A stretch of DNA of 64,000 nucleotides from assembly GCA_958510825.1 (NCBI GenBank), contig OY294051.1, positions 29,499,265 through 29,563,264 on the forward strand, written 5' to 3'. The notes under the pieces are model-generated. The model saw nothing but the letters and a program-made list of their open reading frames with translations, was not told the DNA's origin and searched no databases. Shown piece by piece: positions 24,481 to 34,660 of this stretch. Made by a program: the position numbers and the translations under genes. Source of the DNA: Brachypterus glaber. Its lineage: Eukaryota; Arthropoda; Insecta; Coleoptera; Kateretidae. Numbering within the stretch: the stretch's first letter is position 1; every line of letters begins with the position of its first letter.

Positions 24481-24649
24481 TTTATCAATTAGTTTTAATC
24501 CTTCTTATGTAATAATCCTTTTTTTGTAATACAACACTTATACACATATTCATTGTTTTGGGCAAAAACACAAAATAAAATACCTGCTTTGCCGTTAATA
24601 CTATTATTATTCTATTTATTCTACAGAAAAAAACACTAAAAGATCGTAT

Positions 24650-25012
24650 AAAATGAGTCAAAAACTACAATATGGCAGAGCCACACCCAGACCAACAACG
24701 ATACTCCTTTTCTTGCAGTTTTAGTCCTTTTTTCAGCCAGAAAACATGCTCAAATCGTGTTTGGAGTGATTGCAAGCATGCTGAACACAAAATTCACTTC
24801 ACTTTTGCTGAAAAAAAAGAAAAAATCAATAATTTGCCTCGTTTTGTATATCGGATATCCATTTACAGCGATGGCTGAAAGTATAATGGCGAAAATCCAG
24901 TCAGCGGGGCTTTTTTATATGAACAGCGTCGCGCATGCGCCTCCCCTCCTTGACAGCTCAACAGAACTGGTTATTTTTAGCGAAATATCACGTCAGCCTA
25001 GACCTGTACCGT
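24650..25012 (+). promoter_or_regulatory. Candidate promoter region with an NRF-1-type site
   Basis: A perfect CGCGCATGCGCC (NRF-1/Ewg-type palindrome) lies at 24930-24941, followed by CCTCCCCTCC. The stretch is GC-richer than its flanks and holds two overlapping ORFs (24672-24878, 24757-25035) without domains. NRF-1 sites are typical of constitutive, TATA-less promoters in animals. It lies about 4.1 kb upstream of the spen exon on the same strand. A hAT-like insertion follows immediately. Assignment as a promoter is inference. Confidence 0.35.
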
Positions 25013-25462
25013 CAGTGTTGCCAGATTTAGCATAATTACATGTCAGAAGTAGCTGTGTTTTTTAGTATAGTTAAAAATTTTAGCATGTTTAGCATTTTTT
25101 TTAATGTTAGAATTTCTTTAGCAAGTTATTAAAAAAAAGTTATCAAAAAATTTTTTTTTGGAAGACGGAAGCTTTCTTTAAAGAACTTGGGGATTTTTTT
25201 TTCAAAAAAATTAAAGAAAAGAAATTGGACTGACAGACAGACGGACGGGCGAACACACGGATATTTTCAGTTTTTTTTTTCATAAAACATTTGTACCAAA
25301 GAATTTTTTTTCAAGGAGGTTTTTTGGCGATTTTGGAAATTTTTGTTTGTTTTTTAAACAATTTGGAATAATTTAGCATAATTTAATGACGATTTTTGCA
25401 TATTTAGCATAATTTTACACGATCTTTGGCATTTTTGAATAAAAAAAAATCTGGCAACACTG
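25013..25462. mobile_element. hAT-like non-autonomous element with CAGTGTTGCCAGA ends
   Basis: CAGTGTTGCCAGATTT at the left end is exactly complementary to the right end AAATCTGGCAACACTG. Flanks TGTACCGT (25005-25012) and TGTCCCGT (25463-25470) match at 7 of 8 positions, an aged 8-bp TSD. The interior is AT-rich with repeated TTTAGCATAATT words. It interrupts the GC-richer region starting at 24650. Confidence 0.75.
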
Positions 25463-25470
25463 TGTCCCGT

Positions 25471-26400
25471 TCTTAGGTGTTGTGTGTCCGTCCTTCTCCA
25501 GCCAATTTTCTTGTTACTTTAATATCGATTTTAGTTTCTGAATAAAATTACTTTTAAATTGTTTCATAATCCGTATTAAATCGTAAATTTAACTTGGAAC
25601 ACACATAAAAAAACATTTCTCGGCATTTGTTTGTTTTATGAATAAACACTGTTGATTCAAGCATAGTACAATGTTTAAAGTATACAAAGTTTGTATTATA
25701 AACTATAATTTTAGTGCTAAAACTTTTAACTTAAAAGTAGCATTATTACATATTACATCAGTACTCGGCGAATTTCCAGTACTCGCATAAGCGCCGCGTC
25801 GACTCTAGCGTTGACGCGAGGTTTTAAATATTTTCATTTTTATTTCTTTTTTCTTGATTTTTTTTAATGATTTCATTTAAACGAGTAAGGTGGGAAAAAA
25901 AGTTATCGGTAAATAAAAATTAAAAACTTTCGTAAGATAAAAATCGAATATCGGTTTTTTCTTTGAAAAACACATGTATAGTTAATATGTATAGTCAATA
26001 TTGTTGTGTGTAACAAATTAATCGTCAAATGTTTCAATTCATTGACCTTTATAAAAATTTCCCTCATAATTCAGCAAAATTATTCCGTAAGCCTATGTTT
26101 CTGTGTTTATTTTTAACGTTGATGAGTCATAACTGAGTTTATAGGTATATAGGTATAATAAATTTTACTCTGGAATCAGTGCTTATTTTACTTGGTTTCA
26201 TGTTCATGAATTTGTTACCTGCAGGACCATGGATTTTGTATTTTTTTAATATTTAACTAAAATCTGATAGATTTTATCTAAAAGCCTTTATTTTAAGCAT
26301 GTCTGTACTACAACGCAGTTATTCATATACTTCAGTAAACAAAATGCCTGTATAGGTTATTTAAAACTTAACAGTACTTACACTAAATTACTACAACGCT
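25471..26400. other. AT-rich spacer, no gene seen
   Basis: A small GC-containing hairpin (CGCGTCGACTCTAGCGTTGACGCG) lies at about 25796-25819. Otherwise unremarkable. No gene recognised. Confidence 0.45.
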
Positions 26401-26447
26401 TGGGCATGCTTCCCAAATTCTTTTTAGTATTCTAAATTTAATTTTCT

Positions 26448-26633
26448 ACCTGGACTTTCTGTTTTATAAGTATTTAAATCAAATCTGTGAAGATGGTTTC
26501 CAAAATTTTTGCTTAAATTTTTTTTAAGGTTAATTTTGTATAAATTTCAACCTGGACCTAATAGTTTATTAGTTTATTTAGTAAATACTATTTACAAACA
26601 GTTTTGGTCCAAAAGCTACGAAGATGCTTTCCA
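26448..26633 (-). repeat. Bipartite motif S, two upstream copies (reverse orientation)
   Basis: Read on the minus strand, 26633-26612 (TGGAAAGCATCTTCGTAGC) and 26501-26482 (TGGAAACCATCTTCACAG) match the motif found four times downstream of the spen exon in the plus orientation. Each is followed by a second box GTCCAGGT (26557-26550 and 26455-26448), as in the downstream copies at 32552 and 34111. A looser third copy lies at 27526-27542. Confidence 0.55.
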
Positions 26634-27404
26634 AAATTTTTAATATTAATAATTAATTTTATTAATGATTAAATCGCGATTAACTATGGTAATACCAATA
26701 AATTATACCATTTAAAACTAGTCTTTTTCTCTTGCAAGTAGAATCTTAAAACTACGGTTGTAACGGGAAACCAACGTTATTTCTTGTTAAATCCATAAAC
26801 GTTGTGCACATGGGGAATTGACATCAACAAAATAAACAGCATTAATTGCATCTATTTTAAATTAAAATTTAATGTTGGCTCATCAAAATAAATTGCTTTT
26901 CGTTTGATTTTTACAAAATTTCCTCTATTTTTCCTATCTTTTAATTGAGTCAATTTCATTCCATTTCTATGAAAAATAAATATAAATTTAAATGAATTCG
27001 AGTTTTTATGAGGACTAACACAAACATTGGATCTGATATTCAGTTACATTACAAAATGGTTTAACCCAAGCTGATTGTTAACGTTCAGTAATACATAATA
27101 CATATTATGTATAAGATTGGAACTGTATAACCTAATTTTTTGTTAGTCAGACCAAATGGCCATTTTACGACAACATAAAATAAAATAAGCCAATGCGCAA
27201 AGCTATATGAAATACAATTAAAACCTTTTTAAGCTGCAGAAACGGGAAATAAACGCCCTCTTCGTTTTTGTCTACATTTCAAATGGTATAGATAAAAACG
27301 TAAAAAAGTATAATAACGTTGAAAGCTCTGGTATTATAGCGCAAAAGCGAACAAAAACATATATGCGACAAAATTGTCTTATTTTTCTATACTGCTGAAA
27401 CAGT

Positions 27405-27860
27405 TATTTCTTTTATTATATTGTTTTTAACGTGAAAACGGGCAAAACCGTCGTGAACATAACGCACATGAAACTCTTTTATTTTATTTCAATTCTTTTC
27501 CAAACAACAGATAAAAATAATAATGGCAAGATGGATTTCCAGCTAATATTAGGTATAAGCAGGCTTCTTTAACAAACCAATTGAGGATAAGAAATTATCA
27601 TAGTTTCTTACCATTTTGTGTTACAAAGAGGGATAGGGATTGGGGTCAGTAACTGTTCTTTTTTATCATATTGTTTAAAAATGGAAACTGGCAAGATAGT
27701 CTTGAACATAACTTTGAATGAAATTAAAATGGAGGTTGGCCTTTTTAATACTCAGGTCCAGAACTCTCACGAGACTTTTTACAAAAAAATCCGTTTTTAC
27801 AAAAAACAGATGAAAAATAATAATGGTAAGACAGATTTACAGGATGTAAGCTGATTTTTT
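27405..27860 (+). repeat. Old tandem duplication, unit about 250-300 bp
   Basis: Two blocks share the same ordered text: ACGGGCAAAACCGTCGTGAACATAA (in part) versus CTGGCAAGATAGTCTTGAAC, then AATAATAATGGCAAGATGG versus AATAATAATGGTAAGACAG. The ORF at 27618-27854 lies in the second block and has no recognisable domain. Related GGAACTGGCC words recur at 28118 and 28160. Confidence 0.5.
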
Positions 27861-28088
27861 TTTGAATAAAAAATAATATTTGCAATATATCTTGGAAAAT
27901 AAATAATTAGGTTAGGAAAAGAACATAATTTCCTTAAGAATTATCATCAAATGCTGCAATTTTCTTCTGAAATTTAGTATTTAGGATATTTAATTATAAT
28001 TAAGGGAGTAAATTCTGATCCTTAAAGTATACGAGTCATTGTTTACGACCGCAAAACCTAAGGAAAATGCGTAGTTTCTTAGGATCAT

Positions 28089-28168
28089 ATATGATATGAT
28101 ATATATATATATTATTAGGTGAAACTGGCCATATGATATATATATATATTATTAGGTGGAACTGGCCA
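28089..28168 (+). repeat. 40-bp direct duplication
   Basis: A unit of (AT)n followed by TATTAGGTGRAACTGGCCA occurs twice back to back. Probably a recent tandem duplication. Confidence 0.75.
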
Positions 28169-28271
28169 AACCATCGTGAACCATCTATTTATGATATGTT
28201 ACAAATTAAAGCGTCTAAACCAACCCTGAATATTTAAAGGCTTTAGTTGATTCAAAAGTTCAAATTCAAAG

Positions 28272-28681
28272 GTTTTCTCTACAACTAGAATTATGAAACA
28301 AAAGACGTCTACCCTATCTCTATCTCATTTGTGCTACACTTTCCAGCCAACCAAATAAATACTGTATTTGTTTTTCATACAACAAATACAGTATTTATTT
28401 GGTTGGGCGGAAAGTGTAGCACTGAGCGGCACGAAAGAACATAGCTAATGTGAATCTGTAGAATAAGATAATTCTACTAAAATTTAGATGGCGCCAGTAA
28501 TTCCTTTAATAAAAATAATATAGTTACACTTTTCGCCCGGCCAAGTAAATATTGTATTTGTTCAACAAAGAACAAATACAGAATTTGTTTGATTGGGTGG
28601 AAGTGGGGGTGTATGTATGTCTTCTATCCTTTTTGGGTAGAACTTTTGTCCCTGTCTAATCTAACGGGAGAAATCGCCATT
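28272..28681 (+). mobile_element. Double-hairpin MITE, family A, copy 2
   Basis: Same two-hairpin architecture as 13395-13798. The first few bases (AATGGAG) are missing or altered, so it begins at about TCTCTACAAC. It ends ...ATCGCCATT. It lies 333 bp upstream of the spen exon, in the intron. Confidence 0.85.
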
Positions 28682-28689
28682 GAGTGAAA

Positions 28690-28955
28690 CAGTGAAAGAC
28701 ACTTGTCACAGCGCAAAACCACCTGTTTTACCGTCAAATTCGTGACGAAATAGTCGTGCGCCTGCTCCCGGAGCGGTCAAGCGACCGGCTACCAAACGAA
28801 CGGCGACCGGTAGTTAGTAGTAACGACTCCGCAGTAGCTAGGAAAACAGGGTCATTTAAAATGCATTGATGTCTCAACGACTCGGTCGCGACTACACGGT
28901 CGCAGTCGTCAGCGACTGCGACTTTTGGAGGAAGCCGAAGCTTTAAATTCTACAT
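28690..28955 (+). other. GC-rich island directly upstream of the spen exon
   Basis: Unusually GC-rich for the window, with repeated GCGACCGG and a perfect 10-bp-arm hairpin, GTCGCAGTCG/CGACTGCGAC, at 28899-28922. It ends about 60 bp before the splice acceptor at 29014. No open frame with a recognisable product was identified. Options are an alternative promoter or first exon, a splicing-regulatory region, or a foreign repeat. Undecided. Confidence 0.35.
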
Positions 28956-29014
28956 TTCATATTCTTTTCTTTAAGTTTTATAAACAACCCTTAAATATAT
29001 TTTTTTGTTTTCAG

Positions 29015-29275
29015 GTATGGCCGCGTACAGAGTGTCAAATTATTGCCCAGGGTCACCAAGGAGGAGACGGGCGAGATCACGATGGCGTGCACGGTGGCGT
29101 TCATGGACATCAAAAGTGCGTCCAAGGCGCATAACTCCGAACTCAAATTTGAGGATAGGACTCTGAACACGGAGTACTATGAACCTGCCGCCATTCCGTC
29201 CGCTGCTTCGCCGCAGAATTCAACATCCCCGTACTCTACCTCACCTGGTGCCACCAGGTTTCCGAACGGTCACGG
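29015..29275 (+). CDS. spen: Internal exon of split ends (spen): C-terminal half of RRM1 plus Ser/Pro linker
   Basis: The exon is framed by a T-rich tract ending in ...TTTTCAG (to 29014) and by GTAAGT at 29276-29281. Length is 261 bp. It starts with the third base of a split codon and ends with two bases of the next, so both flanking introns are in the same phase (phase 2). The 86 full codons begin YGRVQSVKLLPR (beta 2), then ACTVAFMDIKSASKAHN (RNP1-like beta 3 and helix 2, residues about 24-40), then RTLNTEYYEP (beta 4, residues 48-57). Ser/Pro/Thr-rich text follows. The layout and DIKSA-KAHN core match RRM1 of the Spen/SHARP family, nuclear RNA-binding corepressor scaffolds with several N-terminal RRMs and a C-terminal SPOC domain. 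RNP2 and helix 1 must be on an upstream exon that I could not find. Codon use is far GC-richer than the flanks, as expected for a conserved exon. Confidence 0.88.
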
Positions 29276-29309
29276 GTAAGTCCTAATTTTCTATAAAAAA
29301 AACTTTTTA

Positions 29310-29330
29310 TGGACAGCAGCTCCATAGGTG
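29310..29330 (+). repeat. Bipartite motif S, downstream copy 1
   Basis: TGGACAGCAGCTCCATAGG, 34 bp after the spen exon donor. The most diverged of the four downstream copies. No second box is nearby (a CAGGTCAT occurs only at about 29459). Confidence 0.4.
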
Positions 29331-29529
29331 TTGGGTTTTACACACAAAAATACCTATTCTTTAGACAAATACTACGTACTACTTTTTGAGGAGTATCTGA
29401 AAAATATCAAATATAACTATGTACTAAAAGAATGTGGGTTTGTGGAACCTTATTTATACAGGTCATCATTTAATTCACTGGTCATATAAAAATTAAGAAA
29501 CTTTCTATAATTTATAAAAAAAATATATA

Positions 29530-30600
29530 CACGGTGTATTTGAAATAGGGTCCGAAATTTTAACGGGTGGTTCTACATCATTAAATATGACAAAAAGTTC
29601 CTACAAACATATGTCTAAAAATGAGTCTCGGGAACCCTTTGAGTTATAGGAACGATTTTTTGCACGTGAACTAATCTTAACAAGGCCCATCTTAGTATAT
29701 TATTTGCATGTATTTATTTTAACTAGGGGTGTGATAAATCAGAGTTTAGTCCCAAACTTTTTTCTGCGTAACTTTTATGTAATTTCATTTTTTGAATATG
29801 ATTCCCAAGGTCTAAATACATAAAAAAGGTACTCTTGTTATAATGCTGTAGGATTAACCGTTTTTAATAAAAATTCACTTTAGGGTGAAATTTCACGAGG
29901 ACGAAAAATTAAATAATAAAATGTTGAAAACCAAAATTTCAATGGTGCAGGGTTATTTTATATCAAAAACTAAGAAAAAACATTGCTGTACATTTAGTTA
30001 GAAAATCTGTTTTAAAGCTACTATAGCCTTTTAAAAATGGTGTATTTTTAGGAGACCATAGCTCCCTTAGGATTGATTTTTGGAAGAAACTGTATATAAG
30101 GGTTTTCTTAGTTTTTAAAGTACGTTCACCTTGCATCATTGAAATTTTGTTTTTTAACAGTTTAGTATTTAATTTTTCTCCTCGAACCGTGAAATTTTAC
30201 CTTCAAACAAATTTTTCTCGAAAACGGTTAATCCTACAATATTATATTTTTTATGTATTTTGACCTGAGGAATCATATTCCAAAAATAAAATTACAAAAA
30301 AGTTACACATAAAAAAGTTTAAGACAAAAAATGCAACCCCATTTCGCACACCCCTGGTAAAATAAGTACATGATAACATACTAAGATAGACCTTATTAAG
30401 ATTAGTTCACGTGTAAAACCTCATTGCTATATCTGAAAGGGTTCCTGAGTTATTAAATAAAAACCGAATATTTAGCCACTTTCAAAGGGGCTTAGCTCCC
30501 TTACGATGCATTTTTAGACATGTTTATAGGTACTTTTTGTCATATTTTATGATGTAGAATCACCCCTTAAAATTTTGGATCCTATTACAAATACACACTG
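29530..30600. mobile_element. 1.07-kb inverted-repeat element, mariner-like TA flanks
   Basis: Ends CACGGTGTATTTGAAATAGG and (complement) CAGTGTGTATTTGTAATAGG are flanked by TA at 29528-29529 and 30601-30602. The two halves are imperfect inverted copies of each other over about 500 bp each, so almost the whole element is a long hairpin. No ORF. A related end fragment lies at 63386-63689. It sits in the intron after the spen exon. Confidence 0.75.
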
Positions 30601-30602
30601 TA

Positions 30603-31085
30603 TTTATATTAAAACCTTAAATCTTATCTATTTTTACCATCATATAGTGAAAAAAAAAACAATAAATTTAAAAAAATGCACATCATCTAGGTTTCATATA
30701 ATAATCAAATCAAATATAATAAACCACAAAAACACTTATTTTCATTTTTTACATAAATATTACTAGAATATTATTTACTTGTTAGAAATAAACTAAAAAT
30801 GAACTATTCTGTGGACATCGTCTTCATAGGTTTCTAGATCCATTTATATTGATAAAATATTATAAATAAAAATATAAAAAATATTACATTGAAAATTATA
30901 TTTATTCAATTTAAGAAAGTGAGTCTGGGAAATTGTATCCATATGTACGTTTACTTTTTGACTTTTTGTCGTAAGACAATTTAGTAAAATTCCATTATTA
31001 ATGATTAATCTGTAATATGTATTCATCAATGTGCACATTTTTATATTGCATAGGCTCGTTATTTTTTAAGTTTCTATAACACTTA
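30603..31085. other. AT-rich intronic spacer
   Basis: Holds motif S copy 2 and chance ORFs (30575-30766 +, 30844-31038 -). No gene recognised. Confidence 0.45.
30812..30833 (+). repeat. Bipartite motif S, downstream copy 2
   Basis: TGGACATCGTCTTCATAGG then TTT, 1502 bp after copy 1. The second box is not clearly preserved (CTAGATCCATTT). Confidence 0.5.
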
Positions 31086-31287
31086 AAACTATTGTTCGCC
31101 AAGCGAAAAAAGAATAGTTAATACAAAAATATTATTTTTTATTATTAATTATCCGTTTTTTGAAAAGGGAAACAATTTTCAAAAAAAAAAAATAAAAGTC
31201 TTTCTCTATGAGTCATGGACCATGACCAAGTGACTCACTGAGTATTAACAGCGTCGACATGACATTCCGCTTGGTGAACAATAGTTT
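31086..31287. mobile_element. Small TIR element
   Basis: The 20-bp end AAACTATTGTTCGCCAAGCG has the near-exact complement CGCTTGGTGAACAATAGTTT at 31268-31287. Length about 202 bp, no ORF. Confidence 0.65.
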
Positions 31288-32796
31288 AAAGTGTCTATTT
31301 ACTTGAAAAAAGAGTTTTTTAAAATTCTAATTTTTGCATGCCCCCGGTAGTGGCTACTTCAATCCGACCCGTGTTAATGAATAATACTTGTTTAGTCTTT
31401 ATATAAATTACACTGATAGAAAAATCTAAAAATAGTACAACCAAACGTTGTTGTAACAAGTTTAAGGTATATAATACATTTTTTAAAATTATTTTAAAAA
31501 ATTATATCGTTATATTAAATACACTATTAAAATTTTAGATATAAATGTTGTATCATATACCATAAAATAAATTTATTCATACCATATATACTTCATAGTG
31601 TTTAATTTTACAACAACGTTGTTGTCACTGAGATATTGTCGCCTCGGTTGTCGCTATAGTGCCGGTATTTTATGAAGGATTTTTACGTGCAAAAATCGTC
31701 TACCTTTTAATTTCACATATTTTCTTTATTGTTTAGTAGTTTACAGTAATTTTTGGACTTTATACAAAGGTATTTTGTCCTATATTCTAAAAAATAAACA
31801 CTTTGAGTTAGGCTATGTCAATCTGTCAGTTCGGTCAAGTTTTTTTAATTCTTCGCAACAAGGTTACCTAATAGCCGAGTTTTTGTAGAGCTGCGGTTAC
31901 TAACCAAGTTAAAGGAATATGTATTTCTTTCTTTTTTTAACTCGTCAATGAAACAGAGCAAGAGATACGGACAGGTTAACCGGCGTTACCACAAGAGATT
32001 GACTAATATATTAGGCTTATTTTGTACACATTTTTGTATTTATCAACCTTGGTCATTGCTGAAATTTGTTTGTGCTGTCATCTACGGGTGTTATCTTCAA
32101 CCTCAATACATTCTATGGCGAAAATCAGATGATTTTACCAAAATTACTGTTTCCATGTGCATAAGTATACCTAACGATAACCATGTACATGTACATGTAA
32201 TTGATGTGATATGTAGTTTTTATGTGCACATACATGTAATATGTGAATTTAAAATAAAATGCGTACAATATCAAATATTTGTTGTTGTAAATCGAACAAC
32301 TGCACTCGTTTGTAAATACCGAACGCGTTTACTTTTTTCTTGTAGTATTCTATGCCATATATAGTGGTTGGCGCATATACAACTATTTATTGTGGTACAC
32401 TATAACCTAATAACGTTATTAATTACGCTAGTGTTCTATTAGTGTACTTGTAGTTATTAATTGTTCTTCATAATAGAATATGATTTAGATTTCTTTGAAA
32501 TTTAATTTTTATAAATTGATTATGCTCTGCAGGTGTCTAATGTCTAGGATATGGAAGCCATCTCCGTAGGTTTATGGCTTTTTATTTGTCCAGGTCATTA
32601 AACTTATGAATAGAATTAAATTATACTTATGTAATACGTTTTTTTATTATTCTATAATGTGTAATTATGTACAGAAATAGCAAAACATTAGTCATTTAAA
32701 AAAAATAATAAAAATCCTCCATTTTTAATTTGATAATCTTATGTTTTTAACATCATAATCAACTTTTGATTTTAAGAAGTTCGTCAACAAGGTATG
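31288..32796. other. AT-rich intronic spacer
   Basis: An 11-bp inverted pair (CGTTGTTGTAA/TTACAACAACG) brackets about 31445-31617. The 138-codon frame 31948-32364 is the longest here but contains CATGTACATGTACATG low complexity and no domain, so I do not call it a gene. Confidence 0.4.
32552..32603 (+). repeat. Bipartite motif S, downstream copy 3
   Basis: Box 1 is TGGAAGCCATCTCCGTAGG then TTT. Box 2, TCCAGGTCATTAAAC, starts at 32589. 1740 bp after copy 2. Complementary to the upstream copy at 26612-26633, with 18 of 22 positions matching its reverse complement. Confidence 0.6.
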
Positions 32797-33188
32797 CAGG
32801 GCCGTAACCAGAAAAAAAATCTAGGGGGGGCTTGGCCTCCAGGGTGGCACCCTCAAAAAAATAGAACACTTGGCGCCCAAACAAAAAAAAATACCTTCAT
32901 GAAAAAAAGCTTTGTCCCTGACGGTTTCTACCAAACTTGGCGTCCCTTCAAAAAAAAAAAAAAATTGGCGCCCCAAAAATTACCTTCAAGAAAAAAAAAA
33001 AGCTTTGTCCCTGACAGTTTCTACCAAACGTAGCGCTCCAAAAATTACCTTTAAGAACAAAAGCTTTGTCCCTGACGGTTTCTCTGCAAAAGAAATTGGC
33101 GCACAAAGGTAGGTGACTTAAAAAATACCAGGGGGGGGCTCAAACCAATGCCAGAGGGGATTTAGCCCCTCCCCTAGTTACGGACCTC
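32797..33188. mobile_element. hAT-type MITE with internal minisatellite
   Basis: The left end CAGGGCCGTAACCAG and the right end (complement GAGGTCCGTAACTAG) are flanked by a perfect 8-bp TSD, AAGGTATG, at 32789-32796 and 33189-33196. Inside are three copies of about 60-100 bp containing AGCTTTGTCCCTGACGGTTT. The ORFs through it (32794-33033, 32912-33112) just translate these repeats. Confidence 0.85.
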
Positions 33189-33299
33189 AAGGTATGAAAC
33201 TTCTTTTAAATACAAATACCTAATTTAAACAATTTTTTTATGTTGAGTTTTCAACTGTTTTGGTAAAAGTGGCGATGAGATACGGTGTGTAAATAGTTA

Positions 33300-33745
33300 T
33301 TTTCCTAACTGGTAAAAGTAAAAGAAAAACAATTTTTTTTTTTGAAAATTATAGTTTTTTTTATTAAAAAAAATCTAAAAAAAATTTTAATGTTCTTTTG
33401 ACGAAAAACGTAAATTAAAAAAAAATATATTGAAAATCATAGTTTTTTTTTTTAAGTTTAACCCCCATAACTTTTTTGTTTTTGTGGGGATTACATTCAG
33501 AATTGGTAGAGTTGATTCTTATAATAAACGTATTTTTTCCTGAAAAATTACGTTAATCGGAATTTTCTTTCAGTTTTTTTTGATTTTTTTAAAAGTTTAA
33601 CCCCCGTAACTTTTTTGTTTTTAGGGCGATTACTTTCAAAAACAATAGGGATCGTAGAACTTGATTTTTCCTGAAAGTTTTAAGTCGGATTATTCGTTCT
33701 TGAGTTATCGTGTCTACAAAAAACGTGACACCAGACGGACAGACA
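33300..33745. repeat. Dispersed repeat P, copy 2
   Basis: Two consecutive sub-units each carry AAGTTTAACCCCCRTAACTT and a GATTACWTTCA stretch. It ends near CGGATTATTCGTTCTTGAG. Shares this text with 58470-59010 and partly with 16920-17040. Contains long A/T runs. The class is unknown. Confidence 0.65.
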
Positions 33746-34389
33746 GACGGACATTTAAAAAAAAAAGTTGCCTATTTTTTCAAGAAACAAATATATATTC
33801 AAGAGTTTTTTGTCTAGAACGATTTTTGATTTTTTTTTTGAAAATTCGATACTACCGTATATTATTCCAGCGCAGGCTCTGTGAATAATATAATAATAGA
33901 TGTATAAATTATGCTGCTGTAATAAAGTTAATTTTAATAATAACTTTGTCATAATAAATACTAAATTATTAAAATAATAATAAGAAAAATATTGTTTTAG
34001 CTAACTGTATGTGATATTATAAACATTTTATATACAATTTAATATAAAGAACCACGATAAAGATGCAGGTGTTATAAATTAAACAAACGAACATCATGAT
34101 AAATTTTATTTGGAAATCATCTCCGTGGGTTTCTGCATGTTTAAAGGATTCCAGGTCGATAAACCAATGCAATTTATTGAGAAACATAAATACATTATTA
34201 TCTAATAGTTTCTATGTTAATATTTAACTGTATTTTAGCTACGGGATAATCGTAGAATATTTTTTTTTTCGTATATGAGTGTAATGCAATAAAATTATTT
34301 GTCAAATAACTTAAGATTGTCTGAAATGCAGGTCATTTAACACATGTTTCTAATGTAGTTGTGGACAAACGCAAGAAAAGGTCCTTGTT
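33746..34389. other. AT-rich spacer with motif S copy 4
   Basis: No gene recognised. ORFs at 33661-33888 (+) and 33755-33952 (-) are A/T-run artefacts. Confidence 0.45.
34111..34164 (+). repeat. Bipartite motif S, downstream copy 4
   Basis: Box 1 is TGGAAATCATCTCCGTGGG then TTT. Box 2, TCCAGGTCGATAAAC, starts at 34150. 1559 bp after copy 3. Confidence 0.6.
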
Positions 34390-34390
34390 A

Positions 34391-34423
<33 letters not shown>

Positions 34424-34575
34424 TCCGGAAAATCCGGCACTAGGTATTTACCGGTAAAAACCAAGCCACAATTGCCCAAATGGTGTGAAAAATCAAGTGG
34501 TTTTTACCGGTATTTACCACTCGGTATTTTTCTTAGTGGTAAAAACCGGTAAATACTACTGGTTTTTACCGCCCT
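34390..34575. repeat. AAT microsatellite followed by a TTTACCGGT-rich tract
   Basis: (AAT)n runs through 34390-34422. From 34425 to 34575 the words TTTACCGGT and ACCGGTAAAAACC repeat at least five times in both orientations, a degenerate palindromic array. The ORF 34361-34552 translates this array. Confidence 0.75.
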
Positions 34576-34660
34576 GGTTAAAGCCTTGCCAGCCCTGCAA
34601 TTGGGGATTACTCAAACATTAGCGTGAATCTATTTAATTTAAAAAGTACCAATTTTATTC

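Noticed and set aside
31948..32364. 138-codon plus-strand ORF as a gene
   Set aside because: Contains CATGTACATGTACATG low complexity, no domain, and AT-driven codons, and lies in intronic spacer. Openness is compatible with chance.
32794..33112. Lys-rich repetitive ORFs
   Set aside because: Translations of the minisatellite inside the hAT-type element at 32797-33188.
30603..34110. Mutually exclusive exons between the motif S copies, as in Dscam-like clusters
   Set aside because: No spliceable coding segment resembling the spen exon was found between the downstream copies, so only the pairing idea is retained.
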